Origin: Lachnospiraceae bacterium
GTDB taxonomy: Bacteria; Bacillota; Clostridia; Lachnospirales; Lachnospiraceae
DNA: 55,214 bases
Assembly (NCBI GenBank): GCA_017462755.1
Contig: JAFTQM010000055.1
Location: 1 to 55,214 of the forward strand
Reading direction: 5' to 3'
Each line of letters begins with the position of its first letter. The stretch's first letter is position 1. Both the position numbers and the translations under genes were made by a program. This document shows, in pieces, positions 18,960-27,877 of this stretch. A model generated the notes under the pieces. The model had not been told where the DNA came from, did no database searches, and worked only from the letters and a program-made list of their open reading frames with translations.

Positions 18960-19025
18960 TCTATTCTCCATTCCGAAGCTGTTCTGCTCCTGATTCTTTG
19001 TTATTTTCAAATAGTTGTCTTAATG

Positions 19026-19799
19026 CTACAGTTCGATTTCCTCTGCCCAAAAGACCGGACCATCCTTGCAGACACGCTTATTGTGTACATGTGTATGATG
19101 GTCAACCTCCTTCGACTGACACACACATGCCAGACAGGCACCGATACCGCATGCCATACGCTCCTCTAAGGAAAGCTGCGCCGCAATCCCCTGCTCTGTA
19201 GCAAAAGCCTTGACTCCCTTCAACATCGGAGTCGGACCACAGGAAAAAATCATATCTCCGGTCACTCCATTAGCACGAATCGCATCCAATGCATTTCCCT
19301 TGGTACCCAAACTGCCGTCGTCGGTCGAAATCACAACCTTACCACAGGCTTCAAACTCATCCAACAGGAAAGTCTTCGCATCACGATAGCCCAGCACAAT
19401 CGTCTTTTCACAAGAAAGTGCCTTTGCCAGCGCTAACATCGGCGGAATACCGATACCTCCGCCAATCAATACCGCCTGCTTTACCTCAGACAAATCATAT
19501 CCGTTTCCGAGCGGTCCCATTACCTCAATACTGTCCCCTGCCTGCTTTTGCGAAATCTCCTTCGTACCGGCTCCTGCCACACGATATACCATGCGCAGTC
19601 TGCCCTGCTCCTTATCAATATCACAAATACTAATCGGTCTCGGCAACAGCTTCGCACCATCCGTACAATACACCGAAATAAACTGTCCCGGCTTTGCCTG
19701 CACAGCCATCTCCTTATGCTCTATCCACATGCTGTAGATTCCTTCCGACAGCTGCTCTGCCGAAACAATCTTTGCACTCACTTTTCCTACGTTTGCCAT
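19026..19799 (-). CDS. pyrK: Dihydroorotate dehydrogenase B, electron-transfer subunit PyrK
   Basis: 257-residue FAD and [2Fe-2S] subunit that passes electrons from PyrD to NAD. Visible are the FAD-binding RPISICDI, the nucleotide-binding loop VLIGGGIGIPPMLALAKAL, and the iron-sulfur cysteines in CGIGACLACVC plus a later Cys in NKRVCKDGP. The ATG has AGGAGGATACT directly upstream. It is the first gene of the pyrK-pyrD unit. Confidence 0.95.
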   Translation of the reverse strand: MANVGKVSAKIVSAEQLSEGIYSMWIEHKEMAVQAKPGQFISVYCTDGAKLLPRPISICDIDKEQGRLRMVYRVAGAGTKEISQKQAGDSIEVMGPLGNGYDLSEVKQAVLIGGGIGIPPMLALAKALSCEKTIVLGYRDAKTFLLDEFEACGKVVISTDDGSLGTKGNALDAIRANGVTGDMIFSCGPTPMLKGVKAFATEQGIAAQLSLEERMACGIGACLACVCQSKEVDHHTHVHNKRVCKDGPVFWAEEIEL

Positions 19800-19844
19800 A
19801 GTATCCTCCTGTCCTTTCTTTTCCTTGCGTACTAATATGACTCT

Positions 19845-19873
19845 ATTATATGCTTTTTTTCTATCTCGCGCAA
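19845..19873 (-). promoter_or_regulatory. Probable promoter of pyrK-pyrD
   Basis: Minus strand TTGCGC, 17 bp spacer, perfect TATAAT. The -10 box is 46 bp upstream of the pyrK start. The -35 box is weak. Confidence 0.55.
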
Positions 19874-19987
19874 GGGATAACCTTCCGGAATGCTAATAAA
19901 AACCAATGCAGGTAAAAAATGCGGAAAGGCACTTTCCCCTTTCCTCCTGCATAAAGTAATATAAAACCGACGCGCCGAGGTGCTTAC

Positions 19988-20611
19988 GTGCAATCCTTTT
20001 TGAAACCACTGGACGCAGAGGAAGAAGACAGACAATTACAGCTGTTACAGCAAGGCGACCCGGATGCTCGCCGGACTCTGATTGAACACAATCTGCGTCT
20101 GGTCGCCCATATTGTAAAAAAATATAATCTGCCGGAAAAAGATTTGGACGATTGCATCTCCATCGGAACCATCGGACTAATCAAAGCCATTGATACCTTC
20201 CAGCCAAACAAAGGCATTCGTCTGGCCACCTACGCCTCCCGCTGCATCGACAACGAAATCCTCATGATGCTGCGCGGCAATCGCAAGCAGTCACGCGAAA
20301 TTTCCCTCTCTGAGCCCATCGGCTCCGATAAAGAGGGCAACGAAATCACCTTATTGGATATTATCGAGGTCGAGAACAAGGACTTGGACGAAAAACTGTT
20401 TTTAAACGAGGATATAAGCCGGCTCAAGGAATGTCTTTCCCACTGTCTTACCACCCGCGAACGCGAAATCCTCTGTTACCGTTACGGACTGTTTGGTTAT
20501 CAGGAAATTACCCAAAGGGAAATCGCCGATTATTTTCAAATTTCCCGCAGCTATGTTTCCCGCATCGAAAAAAAAGCACTGCGCAAGCTACGCGAGTGCT
20601 TTTCCGATTAA
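19988..20611 (+). CDS. sigK: Sporulation sigma factor SigK-like
   Basis: 207-residue RNA polymerase sigma factor of the SigE/SigK group, probably the late mother-cell factor. Region 2 reads LIEHNLRLVAHIVKKY and ISIGTIGLIKAIDTF; PIGSDKEGNEITLLDII is a close match to SigK; region 4 is TQREIADYFQISRSYVSRIE. Start is GTG with GAGGTG upstream. The N-terminus begins at the FLKPLDAEEE segment and lacks the hydrophobic pro-sequence of Bacillus pro-SigK. The gene is unsplit. Its stop codon directly abuts the convergent stop of the U32 gene. Confidence 0.82.
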   Translation: MQSFLKPLDAEEEDRQLQLLQQGDPDARRTLIEHNLRLVAHIVKKYNLPEKDLDDCISIGTIGLIKAIDTFQPNKGIRLATYASRCIDNEILMMLRGNRKQSREISLSEPIGSDKEGNEITLLDIIEVENKDLDEKLFLNEDISRLKECLSHCLTTREREILCYRYGLFGYQEITQREIADYFQISRSYVSRIEKKALRKLRECFSD

Positions 20612-21844
20612 CTATTTACAACGAATCAGGTCATATTGTTTCGCCGGCTGACTGAACTTTACAAAGATTTTCTGCTGCGGATGCGGGCAGCTCTCCTGCT
20701 CGCGTCCCTCTTCATCCAGTATCTTTTCCACCACTGCCATCGTGTCCTCACCCGACGGCGTCATGATTTCCACTTCATCTCCGACACAGAACTTATTTCT
20801 CTGCTCCATCTCACAGAAGCCGTCCTTTACCTCGCGCACAATACCCAGATAGGTATATTCCTTCACATAGACATTGTTATCATAAATCTGTGCATCCGTC
20901 TTTGGCTTGTGGAAGAAAAAACCTGTCGTAAACTGACGATAGGTACACTTTGCAATCTCCTCCCGATAATACGGCAGATTCTTGCGATACAATTCCTCCG
21001 ACTCATAGTAATCATCGATTGCTTTACGATAGGTTCTTGCCACAACCGCCACATAAAGCGCCGTCTTCATACGTCCCTCAATCTTAAAGGAATCGATTCC
21101 GGCATCTACCAATTCCGGCACATATTCAATCATACACAAATCCTTGGAATTGAAAATATAGGTGCCACGCTCATTTTCAAACACCGGCAGATATTCTCCC
21201 GGACGACTCTCCTCCATCAGATAATATTTCCAACGGCACGGATGCGTACAGGCACCCAGATTTGCATCTCTTCCGGTAAAATAATTACTCAAAAGACAAC
21301 GTCCCGAATAGGAAATGCACATTGCACCATGTACAAAGGTCTCAATCTCCAAATCCTCCGGAATATTCGCACGCAGCGTCTTAATCTCCTCTAACGAAAG
21401 CTCTCTGCCCGATACCACGCGCGCAGCTCCCTGCTTCTGCCAGAACCGATAGGTACGGTAATTTACATTGTTCGCCTGCGTACTGATATGCACCTCCAGC
21501 TCCGGTGCCACCTCTCTGGCAATTTCAAACACGCCCGGGTCCGAAATAATCAGAGCATCCGGCTTCATTTCCTTTAATTCCTTGAAATATTCCTCTACTC
21601 CTGCCAAATCCCGGTTGTGTGCCGTGATATTTGCCGTTACATAGACCTTTTTGCCATACCGGTGTGCAAACTCAATACCCGCCTTCATATCTTCCATCGA
21701 AAAATTCTTCGCTCTGGCGCGCAAGCCATACATCTCACCACCGATATAGATTGCATCCGCACCAAACATCACTGCAGTCTTGAGTACCTCCAGACTGCTG
21801 GCAGGAATCAGAAGCTCCGGTTTTTTTCGTAAATTTCTTTCCAT
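20612..21844 (-). CDS. U32 family protein, tRNA uridine hydroxylase TrhP-like
   Basis: 410-residue member of peptidase family U32, whose bacterial YegQ/YrrO branch (TrhP) is needed for prephenate-dependent 5-hydroxyuridine at position 34 of tRNA. Conserved blocks are AVMFGADAIYIGGEMYGLRA, FVHGAMCISYSGRCLLSNYF, GACTHPCRWKY and a late GIVREV segment. The cysteines in SGRC, ACTHPC and the later AKCTYRQF are probably the cluster ligands. It lies immediately downstream of the trmR-like gene, matching the Bacillus yrrM-yrrN-yrrO order. Bacillus has two U32 genes here and this locus has one. Confidence 0.88.
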   Translation of the reverse strand: MERNLRKKPELLIPASSLEVLKTAVMFGADAIYIGGEMYGLRARAKNFSMEDMKAGIEFAHRYGKKVYVTANITAHNRDLAGVEEYFKELKEMKPDALIISDPGVFEIAREVAPELEVHISTQANNVNYRTYRFWQKQGAARVVSGRELSLEEIKTLRANIPEDLEIETFVHGAMCISYSGRCLLSNYFTGRDANLGACTHPCRWKYYLMEESRPGEYLPVFENERGTYIFNSKDLCMIEYVPELVDAGIDSFKIEGRMKTALYVAVVARTYRKAIDDYYESEELYRKNLPYYREEIAKCTYRQFTTGFFFHKPKTDAQIYDNNVYVKEYTYLGIVREVKDGFCEMEQRNKFCVGDEVEIMTPSGEDTMAVVEKILDEEGREQESCPHPQQKIFVKFSQPAKQYDLIRCK

Positions 21845-21856
21845 CGTATCAACCTT

Positions 21857-22600
21857 TCAATTTGTCTTAAATGTCGTTAATGCCATGCCATCTCCTACCG
21901 GCAATACCGTCGTATTCAATGCATCGTTGTGCGTCAGCTCATACAGATACTCCCGCATTCGCATATGAATCGTGCGGTCACGTCTGGTAATTGAAAACTT
22001 CGAATCAGCAATACTGCCCTCCTGCAGCACATTGTCCGTTACAAACAAGCCATCCGGTGCCAGCAATTTCAAGAGATACGGCAGAAAATTCATATATTGT
22101 CCCTTCGCCGCATCCATGAAAATAAAATCATATTTTTCCGTAAAGCTTGCCTGTTGCCATACCGAACACGCTCCTGCCGGAAGATAAATCTCCCGAAGTC
22201 CTTCTTCCGTTCCGGTTGCTTTGACCTCATCCGCCTCACACAACACACGCAGCACCTCTGCAGCATCTCCGATGAGCAATGCAATCCGCTCTGCACGCGG
22301 CGCACCTGCAAAGTTCTCCTTCGCCGGTACAATCCGCATCTGCACCTTCTCTATCGTTGCAATTTTCGCGTCCGCCGGCATATACTCGCTCATATACATG
22401 CATGAAAAGCCCACCGCCGTTCCGACCTCCAAAATTCGTTTTGGCCGCTTCATCTGTAGCAGGAAACGCAAAAGTGCCTGAGCATCCTTGCGGATAATCG
22501 GCACCTCCTCGCGCAACGCTCTTTTTTCCAACTGCTCCAAATATTCCGGCATATCCCTTTCCAGGGAACGCAGATATTCCGAAATACGTTCATCTATCAT
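21857..22600 (-). CDS. trmR: O-methyltransferase, TrmR-like (tRNA 5-hydroxyuridine methyltransferase)
   Basis: 247-residue class I SAM methyltransferase like Bacillus YrrM/TrmR, which methylates 5-hydroxyuridine-34 to 5-methoxyuridine. The start is ATG 22600 with GGGAGG upstream; the longer frame would overlap the upstream gene. SAM-binding motif I is RILEVGTAVGFSCMYMS; FIFMDAAKGQYMNFLP is the second motif with a metal-binding aspartate; VTDNVLQEG follows. The sequence has an insertion around residues 135-160 compared with the usual 210-225 residue family members. Neighbours upstream (MltG-like) and downstream (U32) are conserved in Bacillus. Confidence 0.87.
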   Translation of the reverse strand: MIDERISEYLRSLERDMPEYLEQLEKRALREEVPIIRKDAQALLRFLLQMKRPKRILEVGTAVGFSCMYMSEYMPADAKIATIEKVQMRIVPAKENFAGAPRAERIALLIGDAAEVLRVLCEADEVKATGTEEGLREIYLPAGACSVWQQASFTEKYDFIFMDAAKGQYMNFLPYLLKLLAPDGLFVTDNVLQEGSIADSKFSITRRDRTIHMRMREYLYELTHNDALNTTVLPVGDGMALTTFKTN

Positions 22601-22628
22601 TGGTTTTGCCTCCCTATTAGCTTCGTCC

Positions 22629-23075
22629 TCAATCCGCGGGCTTCGGTACATCCGAATTCTCTTCCAGACTCTCCTCCGCGGCAATCGAATTTGCCTGATT
22701 TGTAATTACCTCCAATATCTCATTATAATCCATCGAGGTATTGAGTACATAGGTTCCCGGCATAATACTATAATCCTTCAGCTGCGTTTTTACATAGAAC
22801 GAATATTTGTCCACAATCAAAAGGCTGGTCTCCAGCTTCGATGCGATATTCATCGTCGTTTCACCTCGGAAAATCTGCACCGTCACATCCGTTCCCGGCT
22901 CTGGTGCTTTTGCCACCGAACCGAAGACCTGATAGGAAAAATGGTACACATAGGTTCCGCCACGCACGACCACAAAGACCACCAGCGTATAGAAAATAAT
23001 ATTCATTATAAACCGTATGATTGCTCCGGTAAACCGCAATGCCAGCTTTCCCGATGTCGATTTCTTCATTGCCAT
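22629..23075 (-). CDS. Short MltG-like membrane protein lacking the catalytic domain
   Basis: 148 residues: a basic N-terminus, one membrane segment (about 20-40, IIFYTLVVFVVVRGGTYVYH), and an extracellular domain with VTVQIFRGETTMNIASKLE and IMPGTYVLNTSMDYNEILEV. This resembles the N-terminal LysM-like subdomain of MltG/YceG, the endolytic transglycosylase. It ends there, without the roughly 200-residue catalytic part. The position between rnjA/DUF1292/yqgF and trmR matches Bacillus yrrL (mltG). ATG 23075 is chosen because GGAGG would otherwise abut the first ATG. It could be a natural short family member or a regulatory remnant. Confidence 0.75.
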   Translation of the reverse strand: MAMKKSTSGKLALRFTGAIIRFIMNIIFYTLVVFVVVRGGTYVYHFSYQVFGSVAKAPEPGTDVTVQIFRGETTMNIASKLETSLLIVDKYSFYVKTQLKDYSIMPGTYVLNTSMDYNEILEVITNQANSIAAEESLEENSDVPKPAD

Positions 23076-23112
23076 TTTCCTATCCATCCTCCGTCAAACG
23101 TCTCTTCTAAGA

Positions 23113-25119
23113 CTATACTTCCATAATAATCGGCAGAATCATCGGATTTCTCTTCATCTTCTTCCAAAGGAAATCACTTAGAGAATCCTTGATTTCATTC
23201 TTAATCTTGCCCCAATCCGACATATTGCGGTTCATACAGCGGTCTACTGCTGCATTGACCACTTCCTCTGCCTCTTCCATCAGGTTTTCCGACTCTCTCA
23301 CATAGACAAAGCCACGGGACACAATATCCGGTCCTGCCAAAATCTGATTGGTATACTTCTCCAACGTCAGCACTACAATAATCAAACCATTTTCGGACAA
23401 ATACTGACGATCTCTTAACACAATATTGCCGACATCTCCGACACCAAGTCCATCCACCAGAATGCCCTGTGCCGGCACGCGGTCAACCACCTTCGCGCTA
23501 TCCTCTGACAGCTCTAATACATCACCCGACGATAACAGAAGTACATTTTCCTTCTCCACGCCCATCTGGCACGCCAAATCTCCATGACATACCAAATGTC
23601 GGTACTCACCATGCACCGGAATCGCATACTTCGGTCTGGTCAGTGCATAAATCAGCTTGATTTCCTCCTGACAGGCATGACCGGATACATGCGTATCCTG
23701 GAATATTACCTGTGCGCCCTTCATTGCAAGCTCATTCATGACCTTCGACACGCTCTTCTCATTGCCAGGAATCGGAGTCGAGCTGAAAATTACAGTATCT
23801 CCCGGCTTAATCGATACCTTCTTGTGAATGGATGCTGCCATTCTGGACAACGCCGCCATTGCCTCACCCTGACTGCCGGTGGTAATCAATACCAGCTGGT
23901 CGTCGGTATAATTCTTCATACTATCAATATCAATCAGAAGATTCTCCGGCATCTGGATATATCCCAGCTCTCTCGCCGTCGTAATGATATTTACCATACT
24001 ACGGCCTTCGACCACTACCTTTCTGCCAAACTTCTGCGCGGAATTGATAATCTGCTGTACACGGTCTACATTGGACGCAAAGGTCGCAATGATGATACGA
24101 TTCTTTTTGTGCTCTGCAAAAATATTATCAAAGGTCTTGCCTACCGTGCGCTCCGACATCGTAAAGCCCGGACGCAGTGCATTCGTACTATCGCACATCA
24201 ATGCCAGCACGCCCTTCTTGCCCAGCTCGCCGAATCGCTGCAAATCAATTACATCACCAAAGACCGGTGTATAATCCACCTTAAAGTCACCGGTATGAAT
24301 AATCAAGCCCGCCGGGCTGAAAATCGCCAGTGCTGCCGCATCAGAAATACTGTGATTGGTCCGGATGAACTCAATGCGGAATTCTCCCAGATTAATCGTC
24401 TGTCCGTATTTTACAATCTTACGCTTTGTGGACTTTAGCAGATTGTGCTCCTTCAGCTTATTCTCAATGATACCAATCGTCAGCTTGGTTGCATAGACCG
24501 GTACATTGATTTCTCTTAATACATACGGCAGCGAACCGATATGATCCTCATGTCCGTGAGTGATTACAAAGCCCTTGACCTTATCAATATTATCCTTCAA
24601 ATAGCTGATGTCCGGAATAACCAAATCAATACCTAACATCTCATCCTCCGGAAATGCCAGACCGCAATCCACTACTACGATACTGTCCTCGTATTCAAAG
24701 GCTGTAATATTCATACCTATCTGCTCTAAGCCACCGAGCGGTATAATCTTTATCTTCTTTGCAGGCTCTGCTCCTGCCTGCTTTCCGGCCGCTTTAGCCG
24801 TTTTTCTCGGTTGCTTTGTTACCTTCTTTACCGGCTCTACTCTCTCTTCTGCAACAATCTCTGCCTCCTTGGTCACATTCGGCAGATTTTCATTTTTACT
24901 CTTTGCGCGTGCTACCGGCTTTCTTCTGCGCACAACGCGCGTTTCTTTTTTATTTTCTACAGTCTCTGCTGTCTCTTCTTTTTTCTTTGTGCCTTCTGTC
25001 TTTGCAGTACTCTTACGAGCCGTATTGGTACGACGTCTTACCACCTTTTTCTCTTGTTTTGCCGGAGCATTTTCCTTAGTTACTATTGCTTCCTCCGGCA
25101 TTTCTTTCTTTTCCTTCAA
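23113..25119 (-). CDS. rnjA: Ribonuclease J with long basic N-terminal extension
   Basis: Metallo-beta-lactamase endonuclease and 5' exonuclease of mRNA decay. The catalytic core begins about residue 122 (IKIIPLGGLEQIGMNITAFE) and has the zinc motif THGHEDHIGSLPYVL, then GDFKVDYTP, MCDSTNA, and HVSGHACQEE. The first 120 residues are low-complexity Lys/Arg/Glu/Ala, including the repeated VVRRR-x-x-x-AR words, probably a disordered RNA-binding tail. It starts at TTG with GGAGGTGTAAAT upstream. Total 668 residues versus about 555 for the Bacillus enzyme. It sits in the ireB-yqgF-DUF1292 cluster. Confidence 0.95.
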   Translation of the reverse strand: MKEKKEMPEEAIVTKENAPAKQEKKVVRRRTNTARKSTAKTEGTKKKEETAETVENKKETRVVRRRKPVARAKSKNENLPNVTKEAEIVAEERVEPVKKVTKQPRKTAKAAGKQAGAEPAKKIKIIPLGGLEQIGMNITAFEYEDSIVVVDCGLAFPEDEMLGIDLVIPDISYLKDNIDKVKGFVITHGHEDHIGSLPYVLREINVPVYATKLTIGIIENKLKEHNLLKSTKRKIVKYGQTINLGEFRIEFIRTNHSISDAAALAIFSPAGLIIHTGDFKVDYTPVFGDVIDLQRFGELGKKGVLALMCDSTNALRPGFTMSERTVGKTFDNIFAEHKKNRIIIATFASNVDRVQQIINSAQKFGRKVVVEGRSMVNIITTARELGYIQMPENLLIDIDSMKNYTDDQLVLITTGSQGEAMAALSRMAASIHKKVSIKPGDTVIFSSTPIPGNEKSVSKVMNELAMKGAQVIFQDTHVSGHACQEEIKLIYALTRPKYAIPVHGEYRHLVCHGDLACQMGVEKENVLLLSSGDVLELSEDSAKVVDRVPAQGILVDGLGVGDVGNIVLRDRQYLSENGLIIVVLTLEKYTNQILAGPDIVSRGFVYVRESENLMEEAEEVVNAAVDRCMNRNMSDWGKIKNEIKDSLSDFLWKKMKRNPMILPIIMEV

Positions 25120-25213
25120 ATTTACACCTCCAAAATAAAAATATGTATCCGCACTACCGCGTCTGCCTTCCGCGCAAACCGGCTAATTATCTTTTCATTA
25201 ACGGTCTTTCCCG

Positions 25214-25492
25214 TTAGTCTACGATATCTGCATCCTCTAACAGCTCGCCAAATACCTCAGCCAATGCATCCAGCTCTTCCTCGTCTTCGACAAACTCATA
25301 CACTGCCTCTGCACTGCTTTCCTCGGAAAGATCCTTTAAAATATAGACCTCTGCATCCTCATCTCCTGCATTTTCTGTTACCAGCAGATAGTTGATTCCA
25401 TAAAATCTGGTCTGCTCCAGCACATAAAAATCCAGACGACTTCCGTCCTCTGCCTCTAAGGATACCATACCATTTTTATTGTTTTCACTCAT
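25214..25492 (-). CDS. DUF1292 protein (YrzB-like)
   Basis: 92-residue acidic protein starting [20 protein letters not shown] and with YFILKDL-like text [11 protein letters not shown], typical of the small DUF1292/YrzB family of unknown function. The start at 25492 has AGGAG upstream and overlaps the yqgF stop by 8 bp, so translation is coupled. The order ireB, yqgF, DUF1292 is conserved across Firmicutes. The C-terminus is very rich in Glu and Asp. Confidence 0.85.
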   Translation of the reverse strand: MSENNKNGMVSLEAEDGSRLDFYVLEQTRFYGINYLLVTENAGDEDAEVYILKDLSEESSAEAVYEFVEDEEELDALAEVFGELLEDADIVD

Positions 25493-25925
25493 TCTGATTC
25501 TCCTGATTTCTACGCCAATCAAGATAGCTCTGCAATATCACACTTGCCGCTACCTTATCTACTACTTCCATCTTTTTCTTCAGACCAACCTCGCCCAAAT
25601 CCAGCACCCGATGCGCCGAAACAGTCGTCAGTCGCTCATCCCAGAGCACAACCTCAAGACCGGTTCTTCTGCGGACATCCTCCGCAAAAGCTTCCGATTT
25701 CATGGCACGCTCTCCTATCGTATTATTCATGTTTTTCGGATACCCTATGACTACTAAGGAAACCTCATATTCTTCAATCAGCTGCTCAATCCGGGCATAC
25801 GTCTGCCGCAGCTTATTTTCCTGTTTCCTCCGGATTACCTCGATCCCCTGCGCCGTCAAAAGCAACGGGTCACTGATGGCAACTCCTACCGTCATGGCAC
25901 CGACATCCAGCCCCATAATTCTCAT
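25485..25925 (-). CDS. yqgF: Putative pre-16S rRNA nuclease YqgF (RuvX)
   Basis: 146-residue RNase H-like nuclease; family members process the 5' end of 16S rRNA. It begins [20 protein letters not shown], with the first catalytic aspartate in LDVG, then [17 protein letters not shown] and [15 protein letters not shown]. Length is normal. It lies one base after the ireB stop and overlaps the following DUF1292 gene. Confidence 0.95.
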   Translation of the reverse strand: MRIMGLDVGAMTVGVAISDPLLLTAQGIEVIRRKQENKLRQTYARIEQLIEEYEVSLVVIGYPKNMNNTIGERAMKSEAFAEDVRRRTGLEVVLWDERLTTVSAHRVLDLGEVGLKKKMEVVDKVAASVILQSYLDWRRNQENQNE

Positions 25926-25926
25926 G

Positions 25927-26202
25927 TTATTCCGCCTTTTTTTCGTTAAAATGAGTCCGGATATAATCCTTTAGTAATTCCTCGATAATCTCGTCCCGCT
26001 CTACTTTCATAATCAGACTGCGCGCTCCGCGATGACTGGTAATATACGTCGGGTCTCCCGACATCACATAGCCGACAATCTGACTTACCGGATTGTATCC
26101 CTTTTCTGTTAACGCAAGATATACCGTATCTATAATTTCCTTTACGCCCTGCTCCTGATCCTTCTGTGCTTTAAAAAACTGCGTATTGTATATCTCTTGC
26201 AT
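25927..26202 (-). CDS. IreB family regulatory phosphoprotein (UPF0297)
   Basis: 91-residue protein beginning [20 protein letters not shown] and containing [20 protein letters not shown], the family hallmark. In Enterococcus, IreB is a substrate of the kinase IreK and affects cephalosporin resistance. The start at 26202 is preferred over upstream options because a good promoter lies at 26249-26277, inside the longer frame. It is the first gene of the cluster leading to rnjA and trmR. Confidence 0.92.
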   Translation of the reverse strand: MQEIYNTQFFKAQKDQEQGVKEIIDTVYLALTEKGYNPVSQIVGYVMSGDPTYITSHRGARSLIMKVERDEIIEELLKDYIRTHFNEKKAE

Positions 26203-26248
26203 CCTCTTCACATCCTTTGCTGTACTGCATCCTAAACCGCTTACTCTA

Positions 26249-26277
26249 ATCATAATACAAATGACTGAAAATTTCAA
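26249..26277 (-). promoter_or_regulatory. Promoter of the ireB-yqgF-DUF1292-rnjA cluster
   Basis: Minus strand TTGAAA, 17 bp spacer, TATGAT, 47 bp upstream of the chosen ireB start. Confidence 0.7.
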
Positions 26278-26347
26278 TCTGTTTCTCAGCGCATTTCCGT
26301 CTTTTTCCAACCTTTGTGGCTCATCTGTCTGATTTTTCTCTTATTTC

Positions 26348-27736
26348 TCAAGCCTTTTCGTTCAAAAGCATACAATCTTTGACATACTGATTCACTGCAC
26401 ACCCGGTTACCATCTGATTCGCCAGATTCTCCTCGGTTCTTATTGCAAACCGTACATAACGCTCATTGTGACCGGTCATATAGGTAACTCCGTCCTCGGT
26501 TATCTGTTCTTCCAACAGCACCTTTTCTTCCTTGTTCACAAAATAATCGACATATTCTCTGCGCAGCCTTGCTTCAACCTCTAACAACGCATCACTTCTG
26601 CGGGTCTTTATTTCCTCCGGCACCTGATTCGGCATTTTGTCCGCCTTGGTTCCGTGTCGTCTCGAATATTTGAAAATATGCATCTGTGCAAACGCCACCT
26701 GCTGTACAAATGCCAGCGTTTCTGCAAATTCCTCCTCGGTTTCTCCCGGAAAACCGGCGATTACATCCGTTGTGATTGCCGGATGTTCAAAATATAACCG
26801 AATTAAATCACATTTATTCTTATATTCTTCCGTCGTATAACGCCGATTCATCCGCTGCAGGGTCGCATCACAGCCGCTCTGCAACGAAAGATGAAAATGC
26901 GGACACACCTTCGTCGTCGTCAAGGTCTTTACAAAGTCCTCAGTAATAATCCGCGGCTCCAGCGAACCCAGTCGGATACGCGCCAGCCCCGGTATTTTAT
27001 CCAGCTTTAGTATCAGCTCCAGAAGCGGTACCCGCTGCCCCGGTATTTCCAGTGCAAACTGCTCTTTCTCACTGTATTGCTCAAACCCATAGGAGGACAG
27101 ATGAATTCCGGTCAGTACGATTTCCTGATACCCCTGCGCTACCAGATCACGCACCTCCTCCAGCACATCCTCTTCCTTTCTGCTGCGAATTCTTCCGCGT
27201 GCAAACGGAATAATACAATAGGTGCAGAATTGATTACAGCCATCCTGAATCTTAATATATGCCCTGGTTTTCTCGGTTACGGTTTTCAACCGAAGCGGCT
27301 CGTACTCCTTGTTTTTGCGCACATCTACCAGCTCCGCTTCCTGCTTCTTTCCTTCCATATACGCAGCAACCAGATGCACAATCTCGTTTTTTTGATTGTT
27401 GCCGACCAGCACATCCACCGCATAATCCTTTTTTACTTCCTCCGCAGATGCCTGCACATAGCAGCCCGCAGCCACAACAATGCCATCCGGGTTATTCTTT
27501 TTCGCCTTGTGTAACATCTGTCTGGACTTTCGATCTGCCATATTGGTAACGGTACAGGTATTGACCAGATAAATATCCGCTTTCTCCGAAAAATCGACCA
27601 CCTCTGCCCCTGCTTCTTCAAACAGCTGCTGCATTACTTCGGTCTCATAGGAATTTACCTTACAACCCAGCGAAAGAAATGCCGCCTTTTTTCCGGTCAA
27701 CAACGCTCTTTCCTCGGGCAATATATTCTGATTCAT
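26348..27736 (-). CDS. mtaB: tRNA t6A37 methylthiotransferase MtaB
   Basis: 462-residue radical SAM enzyme that methylthiolates N6-threonylcarbamoyladenosine at tRNA position 37. The N-terminal MTTase domain starts AAFLSLGCKVNSYETEVM; the radical SAM cysteines are in GCNQFCTYCIIPFARG; LQSGCDATLQRMNRRYTTEE and FPGETEEEFAET follow; a TRAM-like end is present. NSYETE rather than NVYDTE-type text separates MtaB from MiaB. It lies upstream of ireB on the same strand, separated by a promoter. Confidence 0.95.
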   Translation of the reverse strand: MNQNILPEERALLTGKKAAFLSLGCKVNSYETEVMQQLFEEAGAEVVDFSEKADIYLVNTCTVTNMADRKSRQMLHKAKKNNPDGIVVAAGCYVQASAEEVKKDYAVDVLVGNNQKNEIVHLVAAYMEGKKQEAELVDVRKNKEYEPLRLKTVTEKTRAYIKIQDGCNQFCTYCIIPFARGRIRSRKEEDVLEEVRDLVAQGYQEIVLTGIHLSSYGFEQYSEKEQFALEIPGQRVPLLELILKLDKIPGLARIRLGSLEPRIITEDFVKTLTTTKVCPHFHLSLQSGCDATLQRMNRRYTTEEYKNKCDLIRLYFEHPAITTDVIAGFPGETEEEFAETLAFVQQVAFAQMHIFKYSRRHGTKADKMPNQVPEEIKTRRSDALLEVEARLRREYVDYFVNKEEKVLLEEQITEDGVTYMTGHNERYVRFAIRTEENLANQMVTGCAVNQYVKDCMLLNEKA

Positions 27737-27792
27737 CTTACTTTCCTTTCAAACTGTAAAAACTATCTCGCATTTTTTATTGACTTTGCATA

Positions 27793-27821
27793 TTGACATT
27801 TAATTGTTCAAATTGTACTAT
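27793..27821 (+). promoter_or_regulatory. Sigma-A promoter of the HPr-like gene
   Basis: Perfect TTGACA at 27793-27798, 17 bp spacer, TACTAT at 27816-27821. The gene's AAGGAGGAG site follows before ATG 27878. This is among the strongest promoters in the window. Confidence 0.85.
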
Positions 27822-27877
27822 ATTATTATTGAAAGCAAAAAGCTTTCACATCTAATCAATGAAGGAGGAGTTATATC

